Source: Coxiella-like endosymbiont (lineage in GTDB: Bacteria; Pseudomonadota; Gammaproteobacteria; Coxiellales; Coxiellaceae). Taken from it: 64,000 bases of DNA. The notes under the pieces are model-generated. The model saw only the letters and a program-made list of their open reading frames with translations. It ran no database searches and was not told the origin of the DNA. Below are positions 32,473 through 43,046 of this stretch, in pieces (the stretch's first letter is position 1; each line of letters starts with the position of its first letter). The stretch lies in NCBI RefSeq assembly GCF_024730665.1, contig NZ_CP084737.1, positions 517,501-581,500 of the forward strand, given 5' to 3'. Both the position numbers and the translations under genes were made by a program.

Positions 32473-33956
32473 GAATTAAACACCTTTCTTACTTCTTCTA
32501 CATCATCAAAGGGCAGGACATCCGTGCCAATAATCTGCGTGGTTTCATGTCCCTTTCCAGCAATCAAAACAGTATCATTGGATGTTGCTTTTTGCACGGC
32601 GTATTTGATAGCTTTAGCACGATCGGTTTCGACAATAACGGGATTCTTATTTTTAAACCCTGCCTGAATATCCCGAATAATTGCAAGTGGGGATTCACTG
32701 CGCGGATTATCATTAGTCAAAACAATCTGATTGGTTAATTTTTCCGCGATAGCTGCCATTTGAGGACGCTTTCTGCGATCTCGATTACCTCCGCAACCAA
32801 AGACGCAAATTAATTGACCTTTACAATGCTCCCTTAAAGCCATTAGTACTTTTTTTAAGGCATCTGGTGTATGCGCATAATCAACAATAATTTGAGGGCA
32901 GTGGTGCTGGTGGTGTCGGATATTAACCACTTGCATTCGCCCACGCACAGTGTTTAGCTTCGACAACTCTGTCAGCGCTTCTTCAAAAGGCACCCCATAT
33001 AAACACAATACACTTAAAACAGATAATAAATTACTGATATTGAATCGACCCAATAAAGAAATCGTAAATGTACCTTTTCCCCATGATGTTTGTACATCCA
33101 CTGAAAACCCGTGCGCTAATTTTTTTATATGGGTGGCTCTAACATAAGAAACGCGATTATCTTTTATGCCATCGGCAGAGTATCCCACTAATGTTAATTT
33201 GGAATGATAATTGTCAATAATGCGTCTTCCCAGTGCGTCATCACAATTAACCACTCCATAATGTAAGCCTGGTTGTTCGAACAATAATTCTTTTGCGCGA
33301 GCATAATTTTCCATATTGCTATGATAATCGAGGTGCTCTTGGGACAATTGAGTAAAAACAGCGATAGTAAAATGGACACCTTGCACACGAAACTGATCCA
33401 ATGCATGAGATGATACTTCCATCGCAACAGCCTTGACATCTTGTTCTTGCAGTTTAGCAAACGCCTGCTGCAATTGAATAGGATCCGGTGTTGTGCAATT
33501 CGTCCTATTTAAATTACCCACAAAGCCATATCCTAATGTTCCTATAACGCCGCACGAAATTTTTTGTGATTGCAGAGATTGCGCAATAAAATGTGTACAA
33601 GAGGTTTTTCCATTAGTACCAGTCACACCAATGACTTTAATCGTTTTAGATGGATCTCCATAAAAACGCGTAGCAATGTCTCCAATATGATTTTGTAAGT
33701 TAGGAAAGGCAATTAAAGGGATTCCATTCTGAACGGAAGGTTCATAATGGTCAGCTTCATAGAGTACTCCTACCACCTGCTTCTCAATTGCTTCTTTTAT
33801 ATAGTGACGCCCATCGACCCGTCGTCCTGGGTAAGCAATAAAAAGATCCCCAGGTCGAATTTTTCGACTATCTGTTTGAAGTCTATGAATAAACACATCG
33901 AACTCAAGCTCATTACAGAACCCTTTCAGTAACTGATTGAGAGAAAGACCGTTCAT
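32469..33956 (-). CDS. murE: UDP-MurNAc-tripeptide synthetase, meso-DAP adding
   Basis: MurE adds the third peptide residue. TDSRKIRPGDLFIAYPG is the UDP contact, VTGTNGKTSCTHFIA (about 113-127) the ATP loop, VDYAHTPDALKKVL the central motif, and LTNDNPRSE (about 407-415) the signature for meso-diaminopimelate rather than lysine. The 495 residues are complete. The DAP specificity fits the presence of dapB in this window. ftsI ends 434 bp upstream across a small gap, a looser arrangement than usual. Confidence 0.96.
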   Translation of the reverse strand: MNGLSLNQLLKGFCNELEFDVFIHRLQTDSRKIRPGDLFIAYPGRRVDGRHYIKEAIEKQVVGVLYEADHYEPSVQNGIPLIAFPNLQNHIGDIATRFYGDPSKTIKVIGVTGTNGKTSCTHFIAQSLQSQKISCGVIGTLGYGFVGNLNRTNCTTPDPIQLQQAFAKLQEQDVKAVAMEVSSHALDQFRVQGVHFTIAVFTQLSQEHLDYHSNMENYARAKELLFEQPGLHYGVVNCDDALGRRIIDNYHSKLTLVGYSADGIKDNRVSYVRATHIKKLAHGFSVDVQTSWGKGTFTISLLGRFNISNLLSVLSVLCLYGVPFEEALTELSKLNTVRGRMQVVNIRHHQHHCPQIIVDYAHTPDALKKVLMALREHCKGQLICVFGCGGNRDRRKRPQMAAIAEKLTNQIVLTNDNPRSESPLAIIRDIQAGFKNKNPVIVETDRAKAIKYAVQKATSNDTVLIAGKGHETTQIIGTDVLPFDDVEEVRKVFNS

Positions 33957-34390
33957 TTCTATGGATTATACCCAATAGCCTAGATTAAACGCTAGTAAAA
34001 CCCTACTGGGTTTTAATGTTAATGCAAAAGGAAAAGATATTCTTCGGACCAATCAACCATGCCTGTCTTCCAAATCTAATTGCAAATAGCTTAGCCATTT
34101 TTCATCCAAACAGCCTAGCCTAGATGCCTTCAGATTCGAATCACAAAGATGAAGAGTGTGTCTTTCACCAGACATTACAAAAAGATCTGGTCTTTTTCTC
34201 CTAATCAATTTAGGACAATAGCTTTCTCCTAAGATCATGAACTTCATCAAAATTACTTTATTTAGGTACAATAATCATAATTGCTTTTATTTTAGAAAAA
34301 GTTAATCGATAAGTTTTCCTCCACAAATAACTTAATATAATAGACTACTCTCAGATAGTGAATATTGACTGAGACATCCAAATTTAGGAA
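33957..34390. other. intergenic gap between ftsI and murE
   Basis: 434 bp where the two genes normally overlap or nearly touch. One 72-codon minus-strand ORF (34053-34271) resembles no known protein. I see no terminator or clear promoter, but murE would need one if transcription from ftsI does not cross. Confidence 0.5.
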
Positions 34391-36087
34391 TTACTTAGGC
34401 GGAATATCCAATAATCGCAACGAACCACTCATAATTTTAGAAAACAAAGGTGCAGCGACAACACCACCGGAATGTTTTGCCTGTGGGTCACGAATGACAA
34501 CAGCCACAACTAATTGAGGATTATTCACAGGGGCCATACCGACAAAGGAAGACATGTAATGATGTTTATCATAGCCATTGGGGCCTGCAATATAAGCGGT
34601 TCCGGTTTTACCAGCCACACGATAGCCACAAATTTGACTGCGAGTCCCAGTTCCTCCCCTTTGAGTTACGGTCTCTAACATTTTTACGATAGTAGTAGTG
34701 ATTTTTTCAGGAAGTACGCGAATACCCGGCGGCGGTTGATACACTTTCACAAAACTCACAGGTCGCTTAATTCCACCGGATGCTAAAATAGCATATCCTT
34801 GCGCTAGTTGTAGCGTCGTAGCAGCAAGACCGTAACCGAAAGCTAAAGTAGCTACCACACTAGGCACCCAAGTATTATGAAAAACCAACGCGCCCATTGA
34901 TTCTCCAGGAAATCCACTAGTCGTGCGTTCTCCGAATCCTAAGGCACGCAGTAAAGCGTAATAGTGATCTGGCTTTAGTGATAATAAAATTTTCGCCGCA
35001 GCAATGTTGCTGGAATATTGCAACAACTGGGTTAAGGTAATGATGCCATAATTTAAACCATCATCACTGATTCGATAACCCCCAATTTTCATCCACCCTG
35101 GATTCGTGTCAATTTTTGTATCTCGCGTATATTTTCCTGATTCTAATGCAAAAGCGATTGCAAATGGTTTAATCACTGAACCTGGCTCAAACATATCTGT
35201 CACCGCACGATTACGATACCGCCCATCATAATTTCTTGGCCGATTATTCGAATTGTAACTTGGCTGATTTACCATTGCTAAAATTTCACCAGTTTTTACA
35301 TCGAGTACAATAATAGAACCAGATTTTGCATGATAATCGGAAACAGTTTCTTTTAAAGCACGATAGGCCAAATACTGAATTCGATGGTCGATACTTAATA
35401 CTAAATTATGACCCTGAAGAGGTTTTTTTAACGAAGCCACATCAGCAATAATATGCCCAAGCCGATCTTTAACTACTTCATCTTCGCCGGGCCTTCCGGC
35501 TAACCATTGATTATAGGCTAACTCCAATCCTTCCTGACCTTGATCGTCAATATTCGTCAACCCAATCACGTGGGCCGTCACTTCGCCTTCGGGATAATAA
35601 CGTCGATATTCCCGTTTTAAAAAACGCCTGGGATATGTAATGCCAGCACTTCTTTAGCAATACAAGGAGGGTTGCCTCGCTTTAAATAGACAAACTGCCG
35701 CCGGGGATTCCATTTTTGCTCAGCCTCCCTTCTTATGAAAGAGAGAGATAAGCCCAAAAAATGGGCAAGCCTGCTCAATTGTGCGGGTGTAGGTTGAAAT
35801 AATTGTGGATTAATCCAGAGCGAATCAACAGGCGTACTAATTGCTAACGGCACGCCTAGCCGATCGGTAATCATACCGCGATAAGCCGGAATACTGACGT
35901 CACGAAGAATCCTCGCCTTACTTTGTCTCAGTAAAAAAGATCGATCTAGGATATTTAAATCGACTAATCGCCATAATATTCCAGCCACCGCAACACACAA
36001 TAAAAACCATAAGGCATAAAACCGCCAAGCTCGTCGCACGCTTTTACCTGACAAAAGCTGGTGGGTTTGGGTTGTTCTTTTTTGCAT
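34391..36087 (-). pseudogene. ftsI: FtsI (PBP3) septal transpeptidase, one frameshift
   Basis: Bitopic class B penicillin-binding protein. The first part holds a membrane segment (about 22-42) and the start of the pedestal domain, and ends at LALHIPGVF. The second part resumes at TAHVIGL and carries the transpeptidase motifs SVIK (SxxK), SSN (SxN) and KTGTA (KTG) in order. The break is at 35619-35624: six T on the coding strand, seven needed to read GVFLKREYRRYYPEGEV. The repaired length is 565 residues, normal for FtsI. The start overlaps the end of ftsL by 44 nt. Confidence 0.92.
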
Positions 36088-36340
36088 TAACTAAAACAAT
36101 CTCCTTTGCGTTTGGCATTTCCATCCCCAATTGCCGTTGTGCAATTTTCTGAATACGTGATTGTGTCGACCACGTACTTTGTTCCAACAATAATCTTTCC
36201 CATTTAATGAGTTTTTCTGCTTTTTCGTGCTGTAAAGTTTCATATTGGATAAATAAGCGGCGATTAAGATCTTTAAAATAAACTACCCCAAAAGAAGAAC
36301 ATAACGAGGCCACCATCAGTAAAACAATTAAGGTCTGCAT
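36044..36340 (-). CDS. ftsL: cell division protein FtsL
   Basis: Small bitopic divisome protein. It has a membrane segment at the N-terminus (residues 3-19), a Tyr-Phe-Lys-Asp turn and then a coiled-coil helix (about 25-65). The end, RQLGMEMPNAKEIVLV, is typical for FtsL. It is 98 residues. The chosen ATG leaves almost no cytoplasmic tail; in-frame codons further upstream read PYLLHHP before a stop at about 36388, so an alternative non-ATG start is possible. It lies between rsmH and ftsI as expected. Confidence 0.88.
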   Translation of the reverse strand: MQTLIVLLMVASLCSSFGVVYFKDLNRRLFIQYETLQHEKAEKLIKWERLLLEQSTWSTQSRIQKIAQRQLGMEMPNAKEIVLVNAKKNNPNPPAFVR

Positions 36341-36410
36341 TGGGTGGTGCAGAAGATACGGCTTCTTGTTCCTATAATTTGTTCAACAATCACCCTAGTT
36401 ACTACTATGT

Positions 36411-37328
36411 TCATGTTAATTTCTCCACAATACGCAAACGAGCACTGCGTGCTCGCGGATTTTTTCTGATTTTGGCTTCACTCGGTCGAATCAAAGCACC
36501 TATTTTTTTTAGTCGGTGTTTAATTTCACTCCATAAAATCGGAATCTCACGCGGAAACAGGTCGCACGATTCCTTTTGGATAAATTGTTTAACAATGCGA
36601 TCCTCCAGCGAGTGAAAACTAATGACACATAAACGCCCTCCTTTGACTAAAGCTTCTAAACCTTGTGGCAAACAATTTTGCAATTCTTCCAATTCATGAT
36701 TAATAAAAATCCGAACCGCTTGAAAAGTACGCGTTGCAGGATGTTTTTTAATTTCACGACGAGGTATTGCTTTTTTAACAACCTCACTCAATTGAAAAGT
36801 GCTTAAAATGGGTTTTTCTTCGCGTTCTTTCACAATGGCTGACGCAATGCGTTTGGCATAGCGTTCTTCACCATAATTCCAAAGCACGCGGCGAATTTCA
36901 CTTTCCTGAGCTTGGTTAATCCAGGTTGCTGCGTCCAAGATTTGTTTCGGATTCATTCGCATATCCAGCGGTCCATCTTTTTTAAAACTAAAGCCCCGCT
37001 TTGCATCGTCCAACTGTGGTGATGAGACCCCCAAATCCAGCAAAATTCCGTTCACTTTCCCGTGCCATCCACAGTCCTTGACCGCTTTTCCAATATTTCC
37101 AAAAGTATCGTGAACGATAGAAAATCGTGAATCACAGAACGGATCTTTATTTCCTATAACGATTGCTTCAGGATCTTTGTCCATCGCCATCAACCGGCCA
37201 GAAGCCCCTAGCCTCTGCAGTAAACCGAAACTATGCCCTCCTCTTCCAAATGTCCCATCTATATAGACGCCATCTGGTCGAATAGCAAGCCCTTGGATCA
37301 CCTCATCAAACAAAACAGGTTTGTGCAT
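36411..37328 (-). CDS. rsmH: 16S rRNA m4C1402 methyltransferase
   Basis: RsmH (MraW) N4-methylates C1402 of 16S rRNA using SAM. HKPVLFDEVIQGL at residues 2-14 and YIDGTFGRGGHS (about 22-33, SAM loop) are followed by LLDLGVSSPQLDDAKRGFSF near 98-117. HPATRTFQAVRIFINHELEEL and VISFHSLEDRIVK follow. The 305 residues are complete. It is the first gene of the dcw cluster here; no mraZ is visible upstream, so it presumably starts the transcript. Confidence 0.96.
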   Translation of the reverse strand: MHKPVLFDEVIQGLAIRPDGVYIDGTFGRGGHSFGLLQRLGASGRLMAMDKDPEAIVIGNKDPFCDSRFSIVHDTFGNIGKAVKDCGWHGKVNGILLDLGVSSPQLDDAKRGFSFKKDGPLDMRMNPKQILDAATWINQAQESEIRRVLWNYGEERYAKRIASAIVKEREEKPILSTFQLSEVVKKAIPRREIKKHPATRTFQAVRIFINHELEELQNCLPQGLEALVKGGRLCVISFHSLEDRIVKQFIQKESCDLFPREIPILWSEIKHRLKKIGALIRPSEAKIRKNPRARSARLRIVEKLT

Positions 37329-38458
37329 TATGTAAGGAGAATATTCTTAATTTTAGCAGCAGAACGCCTCTTTCAAAAACTCGTTTACTAACTATCTCAC
37401 GCGACAGCTACCATTGCAATTAATCCTACAATTTAAATTTTTTCTATCCTTAAACTAGTAAAACTAATCTAGCTTAATTCCGCATATTCATGCGAAAGTA
37501 GTGGAACTAAAATTCACTTATTGCGGCGAGACCTATCCCTTAAATTTTAGGATCCACGGACTAACGGGATGATAGATAATTCAGTAAATTTTCTAATTTT
37601 CTCTTAATTTCTTCCTATCTAGGGTCTAGAAATTAAAGACAATACCCTAACGTCTTAAAATGATTACTAAGACATCATCTACTGCAATGACATTTAAGCT
37701 AATATGAAACCAAAATACACCCCCGCCTTTATTGTATCACTTTTTAAAAGTTGGTCTAACACCATAGAAGCGTTAGCGTTTTTGAAAAACGAAACATACC
37801 TCCTCTCAGAAAGTCTTATTTAAGAAGAAGGCAGTTATGGGAAAAAGCCTACATTAATCTCGAAAATTATCAAATTAAAGAAAGAGGCTGACCTCTTTTA
37901 CTTGCGAAGCAATCCGATGACGAGAATCGAGATCATCTCTTTTTTCTGTAACATATACTTTCTCGCTTTGAATCACTATTTAAAAAACTTTCTCAATATA
38001 TCAATTAATTGCTTCGGTTAAAATAGTCTCTACCCGTAATTGGCCCACTGTATTCGTATTACTAACTTTGTACTCATCCAGTTTAGATAAAATATCAAAC
38101 GATAGTATAACTTGAGTCCTAATCAATAATTTCAGGAAGTTCAACAGTAAGTCTTGAAATCCTAATCTATACTGATTCTGGTATACTGAAAGGCTCTCTA
38201 TGAGTTGGTAGCAGAAGTAAATTAAAGAAATGATTTTTAAACCCATCATAACAGAAAATGAAATTTGAAGTTGTGCTCTCCGTAAAAATGAAAAGATCCA
38301 TACCTATGCTTAATACGCATAGCAATGAAAAAACTGTGATTAAAAAATCACAACACGAAATCACCTCTTTCCTAGTCTTAAAGAGACTGACAAGATTAAC
38401 GCATAAAAGCCAAAATCATAAAAAAGAAGAGGAAGGGAATCTATTTACTTCTTCTTTT
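37329..38458. other. gene-free region between tdh and rsmH
   Basis: 1.1 kb. mraZ would normally stand here, and I could not find its motifs. Several ORFs of 60-80 codons on both strands look like chance. A low-G+C imperfect hairpin at 38420-38460 (AAAAAAGAAG with CTTCTTTTTT) directly at the tdh stop might act as its terminator. Confidence 0.5.
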
Positions 38459-39482
38459 TTATGACCAATCCAAAATGACTTTGCCTGCTTTACCTGATAA
38501 CATTACATGAAATGCTTCTTGAAAATTTTTTATAGGAAATTCATGCGTAATGACGGGGGAGATATCCAGTCCGCTTTGTAACAGATTGGTCATCTTGTAC
38601 CACGTTTCAAACATGCGCCGACCATAGATGCCCTTAATCACCAGGCTTTTAAGGACGACTGTGTTCCAATCGATGGCGAAAGATTCAGGGAAATCCCCAA
38701 GGAAGCAATTTTCCCGCCGTTATTCATAACAGTTAACATACTACAAAAAGCTTCTGCGTTTCCAGACATTTCTAATCCGACATCAAAACCTTCCGTTATT
38801 CCCAATATCTTCATTATCTTCGTCAATGGTGTTTTTATGGGATTCACTGTAACATTCATCCCCATTTTTTTTGCCAAAGACAAGCGATATTCATTAACAT
38901 CGGTAATCACTATATGACGTGCACCAATACGACGCACAATGGCACCAGCCATCAAGCCTACAGGACCTGCACCTGTAATTAACACATCTTCACCCACCAA
39001 ATCAAATGCTAATGCAGAATGAGCAGCATTGCCGAAAGGATCCAAGACGGCTGCTGTATTATCACTAATTTTTTTGGAATTTTGTAGGCATTTTGCTCAG
39101 GAATGACTAAATATTCGGCAAATGCACCCGCGTAGTTGACACCCACGCACAACGTATTCCGACATAAATGACGTTTTCCAGAACGACAATTTCGACAATA
39201 ACCACAAGTGATATGTCCTTCTCCAGAAACCCGATCACCGATAGAAAAACCTTTAACATCTTCGCCCATTTCCGCTATTTCGCCTACAAATTCGTGGCCT
39301 ATGTGCATAGGAACTAAGATAGTTTTCTGCGCCCATTTATCCCATTTGTAAATGTGTAGGTCAGTCCCGCAAATCGCAGTTTTTTTGATTTTAATTAATA
39401 CTTCATCACGCTCAGGCTTTGGAGTGTCTATTTCTGATAACCAAATACCTGTTTCTGCTTTTAATTTTGAAAGTACTTTCAT
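38459..39482 (-). pseudogene. tdh: L-threonine 3-dehydrogenase, two frameshifts
   Basis: Zinc- and NAD-dependent oxidation of threonine to 2-amino-3-ketobutyrate. [10 protein letters not shown] (catalytic zinc Cys), GHEFVGE, and the structural-zinc set [15 protein letters not shown] are present. [14 protein letters not shown] is the NAD loop. The first break is at 39069-39075 (seven A on the coding strand, eight needed). The second lies at 38688-38693 in a T3C3 run, after IASLGI. The tail ends GKVILDW. The repaired length is 341 residues, the same as the E. coli enzyme. It is followed upstream by kbl as a two-gene unit. Confidence 0.9.
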
Positions 39483-39573
39483 ATTTTACTCCATATCCTG
39501 GTATCGAATCCGGATTAATCATCATGCTTAAAATTTGAATGCCGCCTTCTACCATGATAGGGATGACAAAAAA

Positions 39574-40763
39574 TCAAATCACTCCTAAATTTTTTCCAAC
39601 ACGGCCAAATATGTTAATAGCTCGATCTAACTGCTCCTTACTATGAATCGCTGACATCTGCGTACGAATACGAGCTTTACCTATCGGTACGATGGGATAA
39701 GAAAATCCAATTACATAAATACCTTCTTGTAATAATTGATCTGCCATTTTTATAGCTAATTGAGCATCCCCCAATATGACAGGAATAATCGGATGATTAC
39801 CCGGTACTAAAGCAAAACCTAATTTTTCCATGCCGGCGCGAAAATAACGACTATTTTCCTGCAATTGTCGACGTAATTTCGGACCTTGATTTTCTAACAA
39901 TTCAAGCACTTTTAACGAGGTAGCAACAATAACTGGAGCTAAAGAATTAGAAAATAAATATGGCCGCGAACGATTGCGTAACCATTCAATAATTTCCTTA
40001 TGGCCTGAGGCATAACCCCTGACGCACCGCCTAATGCTTTTCCTAATGTTCCAGTAAGAATATCGATATGATCTGAGACGCCACAATATTCCGGTGTACC
40101 TAGTCCATTTTCGCCTATAAATCCTACTGCGTGCGAATCATCCACCATAACTAATGCATGATATTTATCCGCTAAATCACAAATAGACCTTAAATTAGCG
40201 ATAGTACCATCCATTGAAAAAACCCCATCGGTCGCGATCAATTTATAACGGGCACCTTTCTCATCAGCTTCCTTAAGTTTCGCTCGCAAATCCTGCATGT
40301 CGTTATTTTTATAACGATATCGCTGCGCTTTACACAATCGAATACCATCAACAATACTAGCGTGATTCAGTTCATCACTGATAACTGCATCCTCACAGCC
40401 TAATAATGCTTCGAATAAACCGCCATTCGCATCAAAACAGGAAGAGTAGAGGATAGTAGCTTCGGTTTTTAAAAACAGACTGATATTTTTTTCCAATTCT
40501 TTATGAATATTCTGTGTCCCACAAATAAAACGTACCGACGCTACCCCGAAACCATATTCCTTAAGCGCCTTTTGTCCTGCTTTAATTAATTCAAGATGAT
40601 CTGCTAAACCTAAATAATTATTAGCACAAAAATTAAGAACGGACTTATGATCTACTGAAATTTCAACATTCTGTGGTGAAGTAATGATCCGTTCTGCCTT
40701 GTAAAGACCTGTTTCTTTAAAATTTTCAATGTTGCTACGCAATTGATTTAATATTTCATTCAT
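39574..40763 (-). pseudogene. kbl: 2-amino-3-ketobutyrate CoA ligase, one frameshift
   Basis: PLP enzyme that splits 2-amino-3-ketobutyrate with CoA into glycine and acetyl-CoA, the partner step of Tdh. [13 protein letters not shown] (about 48-60), [13 protein letters not shown] and [16 protein letters not shown] (PLP lysine) are in the first frame. Right after the PLP lysine the frame breaks at 40016-40019 (four G on the coding strand, five needed) and resumes as [12 protein letters not shown] and [11 protein letters not shown]. The repaired length is 396 residues, normal. The unrepaired product stops soon after the active site and should be dead. Confidence 0.91.
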
Positions 40764-42694
40764 TGCTAAATACCTCTTAGCAGCTATTCACTCAAGTAGC
40801 TTTTAAAACTATGAAGTTCTTGAATTATACATCTCTCAGCTGACAAAGAAAATACGCACCCCTATAATTAGAACAGAATCAGTCTTATTGCCTTTACCAT
40901 TTACCTTAATCTTAGCCACATTTCTAGCTGTTTTTTCGTAATGCCAAAGCTAAGACTCGATAAGAGTTAATTTCCTCAAAATTCTCTTTAACTATGTTTA
41001 TAAATTATTTTTGATATTTTATAAAAAATCTTTCATCATTTTCTTTTTTAATAATTTCACTCTAATTCTTCAGAAATAACGTCTATTAAATCACGCCGCT
41101 GCTGTCCAAAACAAATTCTGACTTCATTAAAACTAATTAAATTAATTGTATTAAAAATTACATGATTACACCGACTATCGGTTTGGATATAAAAATAACA
41201 AAGATCAACTATCCAACCTATTCATTTAATTCTTAAACACAATGATAAAGAAACATAATCTCCTTGATCAATGCCATTAAATAAAAAGAAACTAAATTCC
41301 TTTGATCAAAGAAATGGTAGTGCTCAATCAAGAAAGTATTTTGTTAATGTAGAAAAAGACTAAAAATAAGCGATATTATGTATTAATAAAAAACTTTATT
41401 CCAACGGAACTATAGGTTCTACAAGTCCTTCTTAACGAAAAATTAATTTATTTTTTAATTTTTCTCTCTTTTATTTAAGAATATTAGGAAGAAGCAAAAG
41501 TGAAAATACCATGATTTTGAATCTTTTCCCGTATAATGGTTAGGAATCAACCCATGTAAAATAAATATACAAAGTATATATTTTATCGTAATCAATTCTT
41601 AATTTTCCGAATATTACTCGAAATATGTTGTATTACTTCTTTGTGGTTAAAAATCATTATCTTTTCTTTATCTAGTCTTTTTACACTACTATCCTTTCAA
41701 TGATTAATTTTTTCGTTTTTAACAAAGAATAAGTATTATCTTCTAATCAAAAAGAATGATACATAAGTTCTTAAAATTAGTTACAAATTTTAGGTGTATA
41801 ATATGTCTACTGCGTCTTACTCTCTTCCAAATTTTCATCCATATGTAAATCTTTTCTCTTTTCTGTTATATAAAGAGTATGTGAGCCGATAGTCATCAAA
41901 TCAATCTTTTATAAGTAACCTGTTTCTGACTAACAATTGGGTAATAATTTTTTTCACTTTTTTATTTGAAAACAGGGAAAAATTTATTTTTCCCTGTTTA
42001 ATGGCTGTTAGAGAAACTATTTGCTAGCGAGCACTTTATTTTAAAAATATTTTCTTTTATTGAATCGCTTAATGAGAGAGCGCTGACCGTTCTCAGCAAA
42101 ATCATCTCCTAATTGTTGCATTATCTTAGGAAAGCCGAGAGATTTTTGCTGTTAAAATGTTTCCAACATTATGTGCTCCCATTAGGAAGTGGCTCTTTAT
42201 AAGAGAAATACGGTTAAAAATAGGAAGTCTGATAATAAAGCTGATAATCACGAACAGTCACTTACTTATAAGTATCTCATCATGAAGCCACTCTTTGATA
42301 GATTTTTTTAAAAGGCGAGAAGGCGAAACATTTTAACTGAAATTAAACACTATATACAGAAACTCGTTAAATCGGTCGTATTTTTTCTTTTATTGATCTG
42401 AAGAATCAGTGAGAAACGCAGATACCCTACAAATAGTTTTAAAAGCATAGGTGAGATACTGGCGGGCCACTACTTCCCTGACTCTAAAAGGCACTCTTGC
42501 GTTATTTTTCTCTTTTACTGTTATTTTTTATAGCATCGTTTTGAATTTGATAATAATACAACGGGCACTAGTGAGGTCAGTGGTCGCCCCCACCTCTCAT
42601 CAATTCATTGAAAAGAAAACCCCATTTATGTAGCCATGTATTAATTACAATTTTTTATCAATTCCACTTTTCGATATTATGACACATTTAAATT
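40764..42694. other. gene desert between kbl and rnpB
   Basis: 1.9 kb, AT-rich, no recognisable coding remnant. A hairpin at 41970-41999 looks like a terminator. A 60-codon ORF at 42451-42633 contains a hydrophobic run but nothing familiar. Confidence 0.55.
41970..41999. terminator. 13-bp hairpin, terminator-like
   Basis: Arms AAACAGGGAAAAA (41970-41982) and TTTTTCCCTGTTT (41987-41999) around TTTA. The A/T-flanked GGGA/TCCC core could serve as a bidirectional intrinsic terminator. There is no adjacent live gene except rnpB, about 700 bp away. Confidence 0.45.
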
Positions 42695-43034
42695 GGCCAG
42701 CTGATAAGCCGGGTTCTGTCGTGAACAGTCATCTATCTAGGATGTGTGTCACCACACACCTCAAGCAGCCTACCCAAATCCACGTGTGAGCTGCACGTTA
42801 AAGGATTCCTATTTGGCCTTGCTCCGAGTGGGGTTTACCATCGCCGTTGTTGTTACCACCTAACGCGGTGCGCTCTTACCGCACCATTTCAACCTTACTA
42901 TCGAGAAATTCGACAGCGGTATACTTTCTGTTGCACTTTCCGTAGGCTTTCGCCCCCAGGTGTTACCTGGCACTCTGCCCCATGGAGCCCGGACTTTCCT
43001 CCCAGCTACGCTGAGCGACTGTTTAGCTGGCCTA
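42695..43034 (-). ncRNA. rnpB: RNase P RNA, class A
   Basis: Catalytic RNA that matures tRNA 5' ends. On the minus strand the conserved core GGAGGAAAGTCCGGGCTCC is followed by GGGCAGAGTGCCAGGTAAC and CCTGGGGGCGAAAGCC, as in the E. coli RNA. Near the 3' end, the segment with GGTAAACCCCACT and the closing AACCCGGCTTATCAGCTGG match the family. The P1 helix is GGCCAGCT with AGCTGGCC. The 5' end is placed by P1 and by the promoter just upstream; both ends are good to a few bases. The length of about 340 nt is normal. Confidence 0.95.
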
Positions 43035-43040
43035 GTCAAC

Positions 43041-43046
43041 ACTATA
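43041..43046 (-). promoter_or_regulatory. -10 element of rnpB
   Basis: On the minus strand TGGTATAGT forms an extended -10 (TATAGT at 43046-43041). The predicted start about 7 nt further matches the start of the P1 helix of RNase P RNA. The -35 is weak (GTGAAA). Confidence 0.55.
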
